Shown here in pieces: positions 44,052 to 52,419 of a stretch of 64,000 bases of DNA (the first letter of the stretch is position 1; each line of letters opens with the position of its first letter). The DNA lies in assembly GCA_024346935.1 (NCBI GenBank), contig AP024879.1:434001-498000 (forward strand), in the 5' to 3' direction. The notes beneath the pieces were generated by a model. The model saw nothing but the letters and a program-made list of their open reading frames with translations, did not search any database and was not told the origin of the DNA. Source of the stretch: Vibrio inusitatus. Its GTDB lineage: Bacteria > Pseudomonadota > Gammaproteobacteria > Enterobacterales > Vibrionaceae. A program made the translations under genes and the position numbers.

Positions 44052-45650
44052 ATGGATAACTACAAATCAGTAATCGAAACAGCAAAGGGCACTATTGATC
44101 AAAACGGTCAAACGTGGGCTGCAATTAATCCGGAATACGTAGCACGTATGAAACTACAGAACCGATTTAATTGTGGGTTAGATATCGCTCGCTACACAGC
44201 ACAAATCATGCGTGAAGATATGCAGTCGTATGATGAAAGCAGTGAAAACTACACTCAATCTTTGGGTTGCTGGCATGGGTTTATTGGTCAACAAAAAATG
44301 ATTTCTGTTAAGAAGCATTTTGAAACGACGAGAGGTAGATACCTATACCTTTCGGGTTGGATGGTAGCGGCAATGCGTTCAGAGTTGGGCCCACTACCGG
44401 ATCAATCTATGCACGAGAAAACCTCGGTACCTATGCTAATCGAAGAGCTCTACACTTTCTTGAAGCAAGCGGATGCCCGTGAGCTTAACCACCTTTACAA
44501 GAGCCTAGATCAAGCACGCAGTTCAGGTGACGCTGTCACAGCACAATCTGTTCAGAATCAGATTGATAATTTTGAAACCCATGTTGTTCCTATCATTGCT
44601 GATATTGATGCCGGCTTTGGGAACGAAGAGGCCACCTACCTTCTTGCGAAGAAAATGATTGAAGCGGGTGCATGCTGTATTCAAATTGAAAACCAGGTAT
44701 CTGATGCAAAACAGTGTGGTCACCAAGACGGTAAAGTAACCGTACCTCATGAAGACTTCCTAGCAAAAATTAATGCGGTTCGTTATGCGTTCCTCGAACT
44801 TGGAGTTGATGATGGTGTAATCGTTGCTCGTACGGACTCACTGGGAGCAGGTTTAACACAGAAAATACCCGTAAGTCAGTCAGAAGGGGATTTGGCGGAT
44901 ATGTACAATTCGTTCATTGATGGCGAAGAAATTACTAAGCTAGAAGATCTTGGTAGTGGTGAGATGGCTATTAAGCAAGGTGATAAGTATATAAAACCAA
45001 CACGACTACCTAATGGATTGGTTCGCTTTAAGCCTAATACAGGAGAGGATCGTGTGGTTCTAGATTGTATCACTTCACTGCAAAATGGCGCTGACCTTCT
45101 TTGGATTGAAACCGAGAAGCCTCATGTTCAACAAATTGCTGGCATGGTCAATCGTATCCGTGAAGTCGTGCCAAATGCGAAGCTTGTTTACAACAACAGC
45201 CCGTCATTTAATTGGACTCTGAACTTCCGTCAGCAAGTATTTGATATGTGGAAAGAGCAAGGTCAAGATGTATCGGCTTATGAGCGTGAGAAGTTAATGA
45301 ACAGCGTTTATGACGAGTCTGAATTGGCACGAGAAGCAGATATTAAGATCCAGAACTTCCAGCAAGATGCGGCTCGTGATGCGGGAATTTTTCACCACTT
45401 GATTACACTGCCAACGTACCATACCGCTGCGCTGTCTACAGATAATCTCGCTAAAGATTACTTCGGTGAATTAGGTATGCTGGCGTATGTTAAGGGGGTT
45501 CAGCGCAAAGAGATTCGTCAGGGACTTGCGTCTGTTAAACATCAAGATATGTCTGGTTCCAATATTGGTGATGATCATAAAGAGTATTTCTCCGGAGACC
45601 AAGCACTTAAGGCTTCGGGCGACAATAATACTATGAATCAATTTGCTTAA
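44052..45650 (+). CDS. aceA: Isocitrate lyase, long form
   Basis: A 532-residue isocitrate lyase that splits isocitrate into glyoxylate and succinate. The catalytic Cys222 stands in KQCGHQDGKVTVPHEDF, and DIDAGFGNEEATY carries metal ligands. It is about 100 residues longer than the E. coli enzyme and matches the long form of Pseudomonas-type ICLs. GAGAGAGGG precedes the ATG. It is co-oriented with glcB and ends before a strong terminator. Confidence 0.95.
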   Translation: MDNYKSVIETAKGTIDQNGQTWAAINPEYVARMKLQNRFNCGLDIARYTAQIMREDMQSYDESSENYTQSLGCWHGFIGQQKMISVKKHFETTRGRYLYLSGWMVAAMRSELGPLPDQSMHEKTSVPMLIEELYTFLKQADARELNHLYKSLDQARSSGDAVTAQSVQNQIDNFETHVVPIIADIDAGFGNEEATYLLAKKMIEAGACCIQIENQVSDAKQCGHQDGKVTVPHEDFLAKINAVRYAFLELGVDDGVIVARTDSLGAGLTQKIPVSQSEGDLADMYNSFIDGEEITKLEDLGSGEMAIKQGDKYIKPTRLPNGLVRFKPNTGEDRVVLDCITSLQNGADLLWIETEKPHVQQIAGMVNRIREVVPNAKLVYNNSPSFNWTLNFRQQVFDMWKEQGQDVSAYEREKLMNSVYDESELAREADIKIQNFQQDAARDAGIFHHLITLPTYHTAALSTDNLAKDYFGELGMLAYVKGVQRKEIRQGLASVKHQDMSGSNIGDDHKEYFSGDQALKASGDNNTMNQFA

Positions 45651-45688
45651 GGGTACTAGAAGCCTAGGTAAATTCGAGGTAGTGACTG

Positions 45689-45717
45689 GGTCAGAGCTCT
45701 ATGCTCTGGCCTTTTTT
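45689..45717 (+). terminator. Intrinsic terminator after aceA
   Basis: GGTCAGAGC and GCTCTGGCC form a 9-bp stem with one wobble and a 5-nt loop, followed by TTTTTT. It closes the glcB-aceA unit. Confidence 0.9.
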
Positions 45718-45876
45718 ACAGTAAAAAGATAGGTGTCTAATAATGAGAGCTTCCTCTCATAGATATGCAAACTAAATGCAAATCTGTGATCACAAAGATT
45801 AGTGACTTTGACTCTAATGCCCTACAATCCCCGTAATAATCACTTACAGTTAGCAAAAAGATAGGAACACCTTAAT

Positions 45877-47307
45877 ATGGGGCAACTTAATTTAGTTTCG
45901 GATGACATCATTAAGAAAAGCGATGACCTTACTCTGAAACTGGAACAACTCAAGTCAGGTTACTCGCAAGAACCTTCCCCAAGTATCGAACTTAGAAAGC
46001 AACGCCTTTTATTACTCAAGCAATCAATTGTTGATCACGAGAAACAGCTGATAGCAGCACTTTCGAAAGATTTTGGTTTTCGGTCTGATTTTGATTCGGT
46101 GCTAACTGACATTATTCCTACCATTAATCATATTAAATATACGGTTAAAAATCTAAGCAAGTGGGCGCGCCCTTCAAAGCGTCATGCTGGATTAATGCTA
46201 ATGCCATCAAAATTAAGAGTTGAGTATCAACCTGTTGGTGTGGTGGGGATTATTTCTCCATGGAATTTCCCAATTATTCTTAGTTTATCGCCTGTTGCGA
46301 CAGCCATTGCTGCGGGTAATAAGGCGATGCTTAAACTCAGTGAATTCACACCAAATACCAATGAAGTGATTGAAAATATCCTATCGGTTATCGATGAAGA
46401 GGTGTTCGTAGTACAAGGTGGAGCAGAAATAGCGAGATCTTTTAGCTCATTGCGTTTTGATCATTTGTTATTTACTGGTTCAACCCAGGTTGGGCGATTA
46501 GTCGCACAAGCAGCTGCGAAAAATCTGACCCCGGTTACTCTAGAGCTAGGCGGTAAATCGCCGGTAATTATTGCGCCAGATGCACAATTAGAAAAGATTG
46601 TTGATGTGGTTCTGTTTGGTAAATGTGTCAATGCTGGACAGATCTGTGTGGCCCCTGACTATGTGTTAATTGAGCAAGAGCGTGCAGACGAATTCGCGGA
46701 ACTATTTATTAAGCGTTTCAATGACTATTTCGGTAAAGATTTAACTCAGTTTAGCCATATCATTAATGGCACCCAGTATCGACGTTTACAGTCTTATCTT
46801 GAGCAGGCTCGGGATCAAGAGTCGGTTCGCGTTGTACCAGTTGCCGAGAATGACAATTCCGAGAATGGTTACCAGATACTGCCTCACCTTGTGTTTAACC
46901 CAAGTGATGACTTAGACATAATGAAAGAGGAAATCTTTGGCCCGATCCTGCCGATTATTACTTATGAAAAAGTAGAACAAGCGGTTGAGTACGTTAATGA
47001 TAGAGAACGACCATTAGCGCTCTACATTATGAGCGATGACAGTCAGTGCATTGATTATGTACTCAACAACACGCACTCTGGCGGAGTGTGTATTAACGAC
47101 ACTATCTTCCACGTAGCTGCCGAAGATGCACCGTTCGGTGGAATAGGGCATTCAGGCATTGGTCATTACCACGGTGAAGAAGGGTTTAGAACCTTTAGCC
47201 ACGCGCGTACAGTGCTACATACACCTAGCTGGTTGCCGAGAACTCGTTTGCTGATGAAGTATCGTAAATCTACGTTATCAGTGATGAAAAAGGTGTTTGG
47301 AAAATAA
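45877..47307 (+). CDS. Aldehyde dehydrogenase, coniferyl-aldehyde type
   Basis: A 476-residue NAD(P)-dependent aldehyde dehydrogenase. The catalytic Cys257 is in NAGQICVAPDY, the general-base Glu is in LELGGKSPVI, and GIISPWNFPI and ITYEKVEQAVEYVND are also typical. KRHAGLMLMPSKLRVEY and the C-terminal region resemble the coniferyl aldehyde dehydrogenase branch, which also oxidises medium-chain fatty aldehydes. It is monocistronic. A 10-bp palindrome, TGTGATCACA, lies at 45785-45794 in its upstream region. Confidence 0.88.
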   Translation: MGQLNLVSDDIIKKSDDLTLKLEQLKSGYSQEPSPSIELRKQRLLLLKQSIVDHEKQLIAALSKDFGFRSDFDSVLTDIIPTINHIKYTVKNLSKWARPSKRHAGLMLMPSKLRVEYQPVGVVGIISPWNFPIILSLSPVATAIAAGNKAMLKLSEFTPNTNEVIENILSVIDEEVFVVQGGAEIARSFSSLRFDHLLFTGSTQVGRLVAQAAAKNLTPVTLELGGKSPVIIAPDAQLEKIVDVVLFGKCVNAGQICVAPDYVLIEQERADEFAELFIKRFNDYFGKDLTQFSHIINGTQYRRLQSYLEQARDQESVRVVPVAENDNSENGYQILPHLVFNPSDDLDIMKEEIFGPILPIITYEKVEQAVEYVNDRERPLALYIMSDDSQCIDYVLNNTHSGGVCINDTIFHVAAEDAPFGGIGHSGIGHYHGEEGFRTFSHARTVLHTPSWLPRTRLLMKYRKSTLSVMKKVFGK

Positions 47308-47344
47308 AAAGGCCCTCAATAACTAGTATCTAACTATAGAGGGC
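47306..47344 (-). terminator. Intrinsic terminator of the metallophosphoesterase operon
   Basis: GCCCTC and GAGGGC (47312-47317 and 47339-47344) form a 6-bp GC-rich stem with a 21-nt loop. On the minus strand it is followed by TTTTT. It lies about 27 nt after the metallophosphoesterase stop. Confidence 0.6.
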
Positions 47345-47371
47345 AGTTTATATTATTTACCGAGATCCTTA

Positions 47372-49744
47372 TTAAAGTTCGGGCATAGATAGAACAAGCT
47401 CAACGTCGTCGAACTGAGCGTCCGTATCTGTACCAGCTTGATGCTCCGACTCCATCACGATGCGCACGTGGTGGGTTCCGGTTGGTGCTAAAGCTGCATC
47501 CATGTACTTGGTGAGTTTCTTCGATGAATTTGCTTTGATGTTATCGGTTTTACTGATGATATTTTCATTCTCATCAAGGAACTCTACATACATCCAGATA
47601 GGGTCATCGTTAGCCCCCCCCCAGTTCATCATGTAAGAAGAATAGGTTACATAGAGAGGCTCAACACCTGTGTAACCATCTAGACTATTGATGGCACTGA
47701 TTGTTTGAGAGGCGACACCACCGAAGCCAACACCATACCCGTTACAACTATCATCACCAAGGTTTCCAAGTTGGAAAACACGATTTCCGTTTGAGTCTGG
47801 GATACCACAAGCGCCACGCTCTAAGGAACGAAGTGCGTTCCATGTCGGATCTTCTGCTTTAGGATAGTGATCCCAACCCTCTTCGTTACCTGCTTCCGCA
47901 TCGCCGTTGATGACTAGGTTATCGGTTGCTACTCCTACATACACTAGGTCTTCTACTGGAGACCATTCAGACCAGTTTAGGTTGTTGTCACGATATCGAA
48001 CACGAGCGTAGATTGTGCTACCCGGAACAGCACTAGATACTGTTTCGTAAGAGGTGATATCAACACCTTCTTGAGTATCAACAGGGTAGGTATGTTTGCG
48101 GTCTTCAGCACACTCTTCGTCTTTGTCAGCGTAAGGATTACACTCAGTCACTACACGATTTCCATCTTCGTCTAAGAAGTCTTCTTCGTTGTACCACCAG
48201 TTGTATGCTCGTGTGGTGTTACCCCAAATATCGTTCACATCTTCATTGAAATCAGCTGTGCTAGAAAGTTGCCAGTGTGTTTCATAATGTTCAGTTTCTG
48301 GTTGTCCATCGAATGATGATGCATTCATGGACAGAACGCCAGGGTCAGTGAAACTAATGCTTTCGATGACAGGTTGGCTTGGACCATAGTGAACTCGATA
48401 TACCTGCGTTTCATATTCTGGGAAATCAGGTTCAAATCCGCGATAGAAGCTACCACCAGTGCGGCGTGTCATGGTGATTTGTTTGTCACCTTCAGCAGTC
48501 ATAGTGAAGATGTTATAGCCATTTTCATCGTTAGATAGAGCGACTGTATCGTAGTCGTACTGAGCAAACTCTGCGAAGTGGTCTAAACGACCGACAGATG
48601 TAGCAACATTCAGGGCTACGTGCGGAGTGTTTTTGTCATTCCCACGAGTATATGAGTGGGTATGGCCAAACATATGCCCTGATAGCTTACCCGAATTTGC
48701 AGAGTATTCTTGTAGCAAATCTACAAACTCACACGCTTTCCATGATTCCCCGCTTAGCCACATAGAAGACTTACATGGTGCGTGGGTGATACCTAGTACA
48801 TAATCGATATTGCCATCGTGTACCGTGTGTTCAAGCTCTTGCTTAGTCCAGTCATACTGATATTCCTGACCACCATCTGTCTTAACGAAACTGTCGAAAA
48901 AGAACATACGGAGGTTCAAGAAATCAAGTGAATAGGTGTAGCGAGCTTTATCCCAACCCATCTGAGCAGGCCAATCAAGATAGATATCGTAACCTTCGAT
49001 ATTTCCGCCATCGTGCTCGTGGTTACCAGGAGTTGGTAGAACAGGGACGTAGGCAGCAAGCTCGTGAGAAGAATTAAAGAAGTCGCGATAAGCTTTACGT
49101 ACGTTAGTGGCGTAAACTAAGTCACCCGCTACCATGATGCCTGAGATTAGGTCATTACAGGTAGAAACATCACCTAGACACTCGTTACGGATAATACCGT
49201 TTTCGTAGATGTCACTAAGACCGGTCAGGCCTTCTCCCCAACGATCACGATCACTGGCATGAGTGTCAGACATGGCTACAAAGGTGTACTCTCTGTTGTT
49301 TGCGATATCTGAAGAAGTTGGCCAGGTACGGAAGTTATAGATCTTCGAGTCACCGTCCGTAGTGCGCACAAAGTAGTCATATTTGGTGTCACTTTTAAGA
49401 CCTTCAACACGAGCAAGTTGAACTAAACCAAGGTCATCGTAATCTCTGCTGCTACTGACCATGGGTTTATACGGACCCTCATTACCCTGCTCACGGTAAT
49501 AAACGACGGAGTCTGTAGTAGTAAGAGACTCTGGCTCAAACATTACAGTCATTCCGTCCGTTGCTGGATGCTGAAGGTATGGGGTCGCAAGAAAATTCGC
49601 GATAGGCCCTTCTCGATCATAAACACCCTCTATAGGATGCACAGGGTTACCTGGGTCGGTTGGTTTATTGTCGCTACTAGAAGAATTACAACCAGCAAGC
49701 AGTGGCAACGCGATCATTGCGCTATATAAAAGCGACTTTCTCAT
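47372..49744 (-). CDS. Large metallophosphoesterase lipoprotein (purple-acid-phosphatase-like)
   Basis: A 790-residue predicted lipoprotein (LLAGC, Cys19). Residues about 50-140 resemble the Fn3-like N-domain of purple acid phosphatases. A calcineurin-type metallophosphoesterase follows (about 150-400) with all metal ligand motifs: DTH (160-162), GD (207-208), GNHEH (240-244), TH (320-321) and GHTH (360-363). A second Fn3-like stretch (about 490-625) and a jelly-roll, carbohydrate-binding-like domain (about 635-790, NLVINGDAEAGNEEGW) complete it. It is third in an operon with a PPIase and a HupE/UreJ_2 protein. A G9 run at 47614-47622 falls in the last domain. The substrate is unknown; organophosphate or polysaccharide-bound phosphate is possible. 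Confidence 0.88.
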   Translation of the reverse strand: MRKSLLYSAMIALPLLAGCNSSSSDNKPTDPGNPVHPIEGVYDREGPIANFLATPYLQHPATDGMTVMFEPESLTTTDSVVYYREQGNEGPYKPMVSSSRDYDDLGLVQLARVEGLKSDTKYDYFVRTTDGDSKIYNFRTWPTSSDIANNREYTFVAMSDTHASDRDRWGEGLTGLSDIYENGIIRNECLGDVSTCNDLISGIMVAGDLVYATNVRKAYRDFFNSSHELAAYVPVLPTPGNHEHDGGNIEGYDIYLDWPAQMGWDKARYTYSLDFLNLRMFFFDSFVKTDGGQEYQYDWTKQELEHTVHDGNIDYVLGITHAPCKSSMWLSGESWKACEFVDLLQEYSANSGKLSGHMFGHTHSYTRGNDKNTPHVALNVATSVGRLDHFAEFAQYDYDTVALSNDENGYNIFTMTAEGDKQITMTRRTGGSFYRGFEPDFPEYETQVYRVHYGPSQPVIESISFTDPGVLSMNASSFDGQPETEHYETHWQLSSTADFNEDVNDIWGNTTRAYNWWYNEEDFLDEDGNRVVTECNPYADKDEECAEDRKHTYPVDTQEGVDITSYETVSSAVPGSTIYARVRYRDNNLNWSEWSPVEDLVYVGVATDNLVINGDAEAGNEEGWDHYPKAEDPTWNALRSLERGACGIPDSNGNRVFQLGNLGDDSCNGYGVGFGGVASQTISAINSLDGYTGVEPLYVTYSSYMMNWGGANDDPIWMYVEFLDENENIISKTDNIKANSSKKLTKYMDAALAPTGTHHVRIVMESEHQAGTDTDAQFDDVELVLSMPEL
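47614..47622 (-). repeat. G9 homopolymer within metallophosphoesterase gene
   Basis: Nine consecutive C on the plus strand (G on the coding strand) encode part of NWGGAND in the C-terminal domain. Slippage by one base would truncate that domain while leaving the phosphoesterase intact. Confidence 0.85.
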
Positions 49745-49764
49745 GTGATTTCCTATATTTTGTA

Positions 49765-50763
49765 TTAAACGAATAAATGAATGCTTCGCGCTTCAAACCA
49801 TAGAAAGAAGCGATCTAGTACCCAATACATTGCAAGGCCACCAGTGAGATAAATAGAAAATACTCTGGCCTTGTAAATTTCTTTTTGGTCAAAATTGAAT
49901 CTGTTCGTGATGAAATTGATGAACAACCAAGATATAACAATTAATAATTGACCTAGCTCTACTCCTAAATTAAAAAATAGAATGCTAGATAGTTCGACTA
50001 AATTAACTGTGTTTACTTCAGAGAGTACTGAAGAAAAACCAACGCCATGCAACAATCCACAGAAAAACGAAACGGTTACAGGGTAGTGTGCCGTTAGTCC
50101 TTCTTTTTTGTTTATTATTTCATAAGATAAAAGCAGAACACTCATTGCAACTATTATTTCAATAGGTTCTATTGCAGGGCTTATTACACCAATGCTAACA
50201 ATGAACAATGTAATAGAGTGGGCGATAGTGAATCCTGTGATAGCTTGAATAAGCTTTTTCCTCGATTTAACTATCATTAATAGGCAAATAATAAACAATA
50301 CATGATCAAATCCGCCTAATATATGTTCAAATCCTACGATTAAATAACGTAAGTTCAGATTTGAGTTATCTACTTTTACCGGTACTGTCCATGACTGCTT
50401 AGTTGTTATATCGACTAATTCATTATTCCCTTGTTGATCGTAGTAATTAACCAAGGTGGATATCTGAGGAACATAATAGTCAAACCGAATATCAAGCGTT
50501 TTGCCTAGCAAAGATTCCTGACAGTTCAGAGTTGAGATAAGAGGGTTGAACTGAGTATTGATACAGTCTTCGGGTAACAGAAAATAAGGGCTGTTTTCTT
50601 CTTTGTACTCATCAGGTAACTTCAACTCAACTCGGTACTGATTGTTTTCCATAGTAATGACCGAGATGAAGATCGGCTCAAGGCCGTGCGCGATTGTTTG
50701 GGTCGAGAAACAACCTGCAAATCCTAATAATAGAAACGAGATAAAACGCTTTATATTTGCCAT
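49765..50763 (-). CDS. HupE/UreJ_2-family membrane protein
   Basis: A 332-residue protein with a signal peptide (ending near TQTIA-HGLEP), a periplasmic domain (to about 135) and six or so membrane helices in the HupE/UreJ_2 pattern. The family's metal-site motif is intact: H147-x5-D153-H154 in EHILGGFDHVLF, with a further HGVGFSSVL segment later. HupE and UreJ relatives move nickel or cobalt; this branch is less well known. It follows the PPIase gene by 1 nt and precedes the metallophosphoesterase gene by 20 nt. The gene is markedly AT-rich. Confidence 0.85.
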   Translation of the reverse strand: MANIKRFISFLLLGFAGCFSTQTIAHGLEPIFISVITMENNQYRVELKLPDEYKEENSPYFLLPEDCINTQFNPLISTLNCQESLLGKTLDIRFDYYVPQISTLVNYYDQQGNNELVDITTKQSWTVPVKVDNSNLNLRYLIVGFEHILGGFDHVLFIICLLMIVKSRKKLIQAITGFTIAHSITLFIVSIGVISPAIEPIEIIVAMSVLLLSYEIINKKEGLTAHYPVTVSFFCGLLHGVGFSSVLSEVNTVNLVELSSILFFNLGVELGQLLIVISWLFINFITNRFNFDQKEIYKARVFSIYLTGGLAMYWVLDRFFLWFEARSIHLFV

Positions 50764-50764
50764 G

Positions 50765-51616
50765 CTAAACCTCGGTTCTAACGCTTAACTGGTCAATAAG
50801 ATCGTCGATAATCTGTTGATATCGCGCATCAATACGTGACTGGTAGAGGTCGGCAATAACCTGGTCTTTGATGCTTTCAAAGTCTGGATTAAAGGCTGGC
50901 TGGGTTTGTTTCTTTATCCAATGTAAGCCCACGTTAGTTTTGTAGGGGCCAAACCAAGTATCATCTTCTAGGTTAATGATTTTGATGGTCTGATCATGAC
51001 CAAAAATAGCTTCTAATGTAGCTGTGTCAGTATCTCTAAGGATTTTGTCGAAGTCCGCCAAATCTGACATTTGCACAAGTTGACGTAAAGAGTATTTGTT
51101 TTCTCGTAGTGAGCTGATAAGACTTGGGTCATCGTCACCTCGATTTACAATCACAAGGTCATAGGTCTCTGGTTTGTTATAGTTATGTGCTTTTTGATGA
51201 AAATAAGTCTTAGCTTCGTTAAAGCTGGGGATTGGCTGTTCAGCGTTTACCATCATTTCGACAATATTTTTGGCTTTAGCCGTAATAACTGATTTCAACT
51301 CTTCATCATTTCTATCAAGTGAACGATTAAGAGCGAAGTTATATAAAGCCTCATTAGTCAGATAATCATTTATTAGAGACTTCTTTTTATCTTTATCAAG
51401 AGAGTTTATATAGCCATTTATCATATCTACATTGTCTAGACCGTACTGAACATTGACAAATTTCCTAAGATTCTCTTTATTTACTGAAACGTTATTGCTT
51501 TGTCGGTCATAAAAAAGAGTGTTATCAATTAATAATATCAATATTGATATCATGAAAAATATAATAAGTGGATGTTTTGTAAAACTAATAAATGATTTAG
51601 TTGTCGAACGAAGCAT
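50765..51616 (-). CDS. Membrane-anchored parvulin-type peptidyl-prolyl isomerase
   Basis: A 283-residue protein with one N-terminal helix (about 16-32), a SurA/PpiD-like chaperone segment and a parvulin-like region (about 140-235: ETYDLVIVNRG, then DDTWFGPYKTNVGLHWIK). It should sit in the periplasm and help fold exported proteins. First gene of a three-gene operon, followed after 1 nt by HupE/UreJ_2. Its natural client may be one of the two co-encoded proteins (inference). The active-site pattern is weaker than in PpiC, so catalysis is not certain. Confidence 0.78.
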   Translation of the reverse strand: MLRSTTKSFISFTKHPLIIFFMISILILLIDNTLFYDRQSNNVSVNKENLRKFVNVQYGLDNVDMINGYINSLDKDKKKSLINDYLTNEALYNFALNRSLDRNDEELKSVITAKAKNIVEMMVNAEQPIPSFNEAKTYFHQKAHNYNKPETYDLVIVNRGDDDPSLISSLRENKYSLRQLVQMSDLADFDKILRDTDTATLEAIFGHDQTIKIINLEDDTWFGPYKTNVGLHWIKKQTQPAFNPDFESIKDQVIADLYQSRIDARYQQIIDDLIDQLSVRTEV

Positions 51617-51762
51617 GACTTTATTTCTCTGACACTTAGTAATTGAGATAAAGGCTAAGGCATGTTTATGACTGAAAAATTAATCTGTGTATAGAATTTC
51701 TAAACGTGAATGCTTTGAATTGTCACGCATTACAAAATGTTTGCATATGTAAATTAATGTTT

Positions 51763-51783
51763 AATCTAGGTCTAGTCCAGATT
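51763..51783. promoter_or_regulatory. Inverted repeat between the two HupE operons
   Basis: AATCT and AGATT form the ends of an imperfect 21-bp dyad (AATCTxG...CxAGATT) in the 227-nt divergent spacer. A LysR gene closes the right-hand operon and could bind such a site. The evidence is weak. Confidence 0.25.
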
Positions 51784-51843
51784 GAAATGAAAATATAACA
51801 TTCCTCCTATATCTTAGCCGTGACTTTAATTTGGGGCATGATA

Positions 51844-52419
51844 ATGAAACTTGTCATATTATTTTCATCTTTTCTCTCAACTTCAGCTTTTGCACATAGT
51901 GCTGAATCTACTGCAGGATTTTTAGAGGGTGTTGTTCATCCTATGAGCGGTGCATCGCACCTCTTGGCCATGATTGCGGTAGGCATAATCAGTAGTCGTT
52001 ACGGTGGCGCGACCATTTGGCAAATACCGGCACTTTTTATTGCATCCTTAATAGCGGGTTTATATCTGGGTGAGAGCGGTGTCAATATTGTTCACTATCA
52101 AGTAAGCATCGCGTGTTCTTTGGTCCTACTCGGAAGCCTACTCATCAAGCCTTCTACGCCAAATTTACTATTTATGGGGGGAACTGCAGTTTTATTCGGA
52201 GTCTTTCATGGATATGCACATGGCATTGAGATTGGTGGTTTGATAAACCCAGAAGGGTTTAGAAAAGGGTTTTTTATGGGCTCTGTCATTATCCATATTG
52301 CTGGTGTGGTACTCGGGATGGTGCCACAGCAATACATACATTTTCACAAGATATTAAGGATTAGTGGTTTGGGATACATCGGGTTTGGTGTTTTTGGTTT
52401 ATCAATGGCGTGGGCATAA
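51844..52419 (+). CDS. HupE/UreJ-family protein with altered metal motif
   Basis: A 191-residue multi-helix protein with a signal peptide ending near TSAFA-HSAES. The start at ATG 51844 has GGGG 7 nt upstream; in-frame starts at 51820 and 51838 are less well supported. The family motif H-x5-D-H is present as HPMSGASH (H32, Ser38, H39), so the Asp is replaced by Ser. HGYAHGIEIGG and the final glycine-rich helices are typical of HupE/UreJ. It overlaps the SBP gene (TAATG). A role in nickel or cobalt entry is inferred from family. Confidence 0.85.
   Translation: MKLVILFSSFLSTSAFAHSAESTAGFLEGVVHPMSGASHLLAMIAVGIISSRYGGATIWQIPALFIASLIAGLYLGESGVNIVHYQVSIACSLVLLGSLLIKPSTPNLLFMGGTAVLFGVFHGYAHGIEIGGLINPEGFRKGFFMGSVIIHIAGVVLGMVPQQYIHFHKILRISGLGYIGFGVFGLSMAWA

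Noticed and set aside
45785..45794. TGTGATCACA palindrome upstream of the aldehyde dehydrogenase gene as a CRP site
   Set aside because: The two half-sites touch with no 6-nt spacer, so it does not fit CRP. It may bind another regulator, but there is too little evidence.
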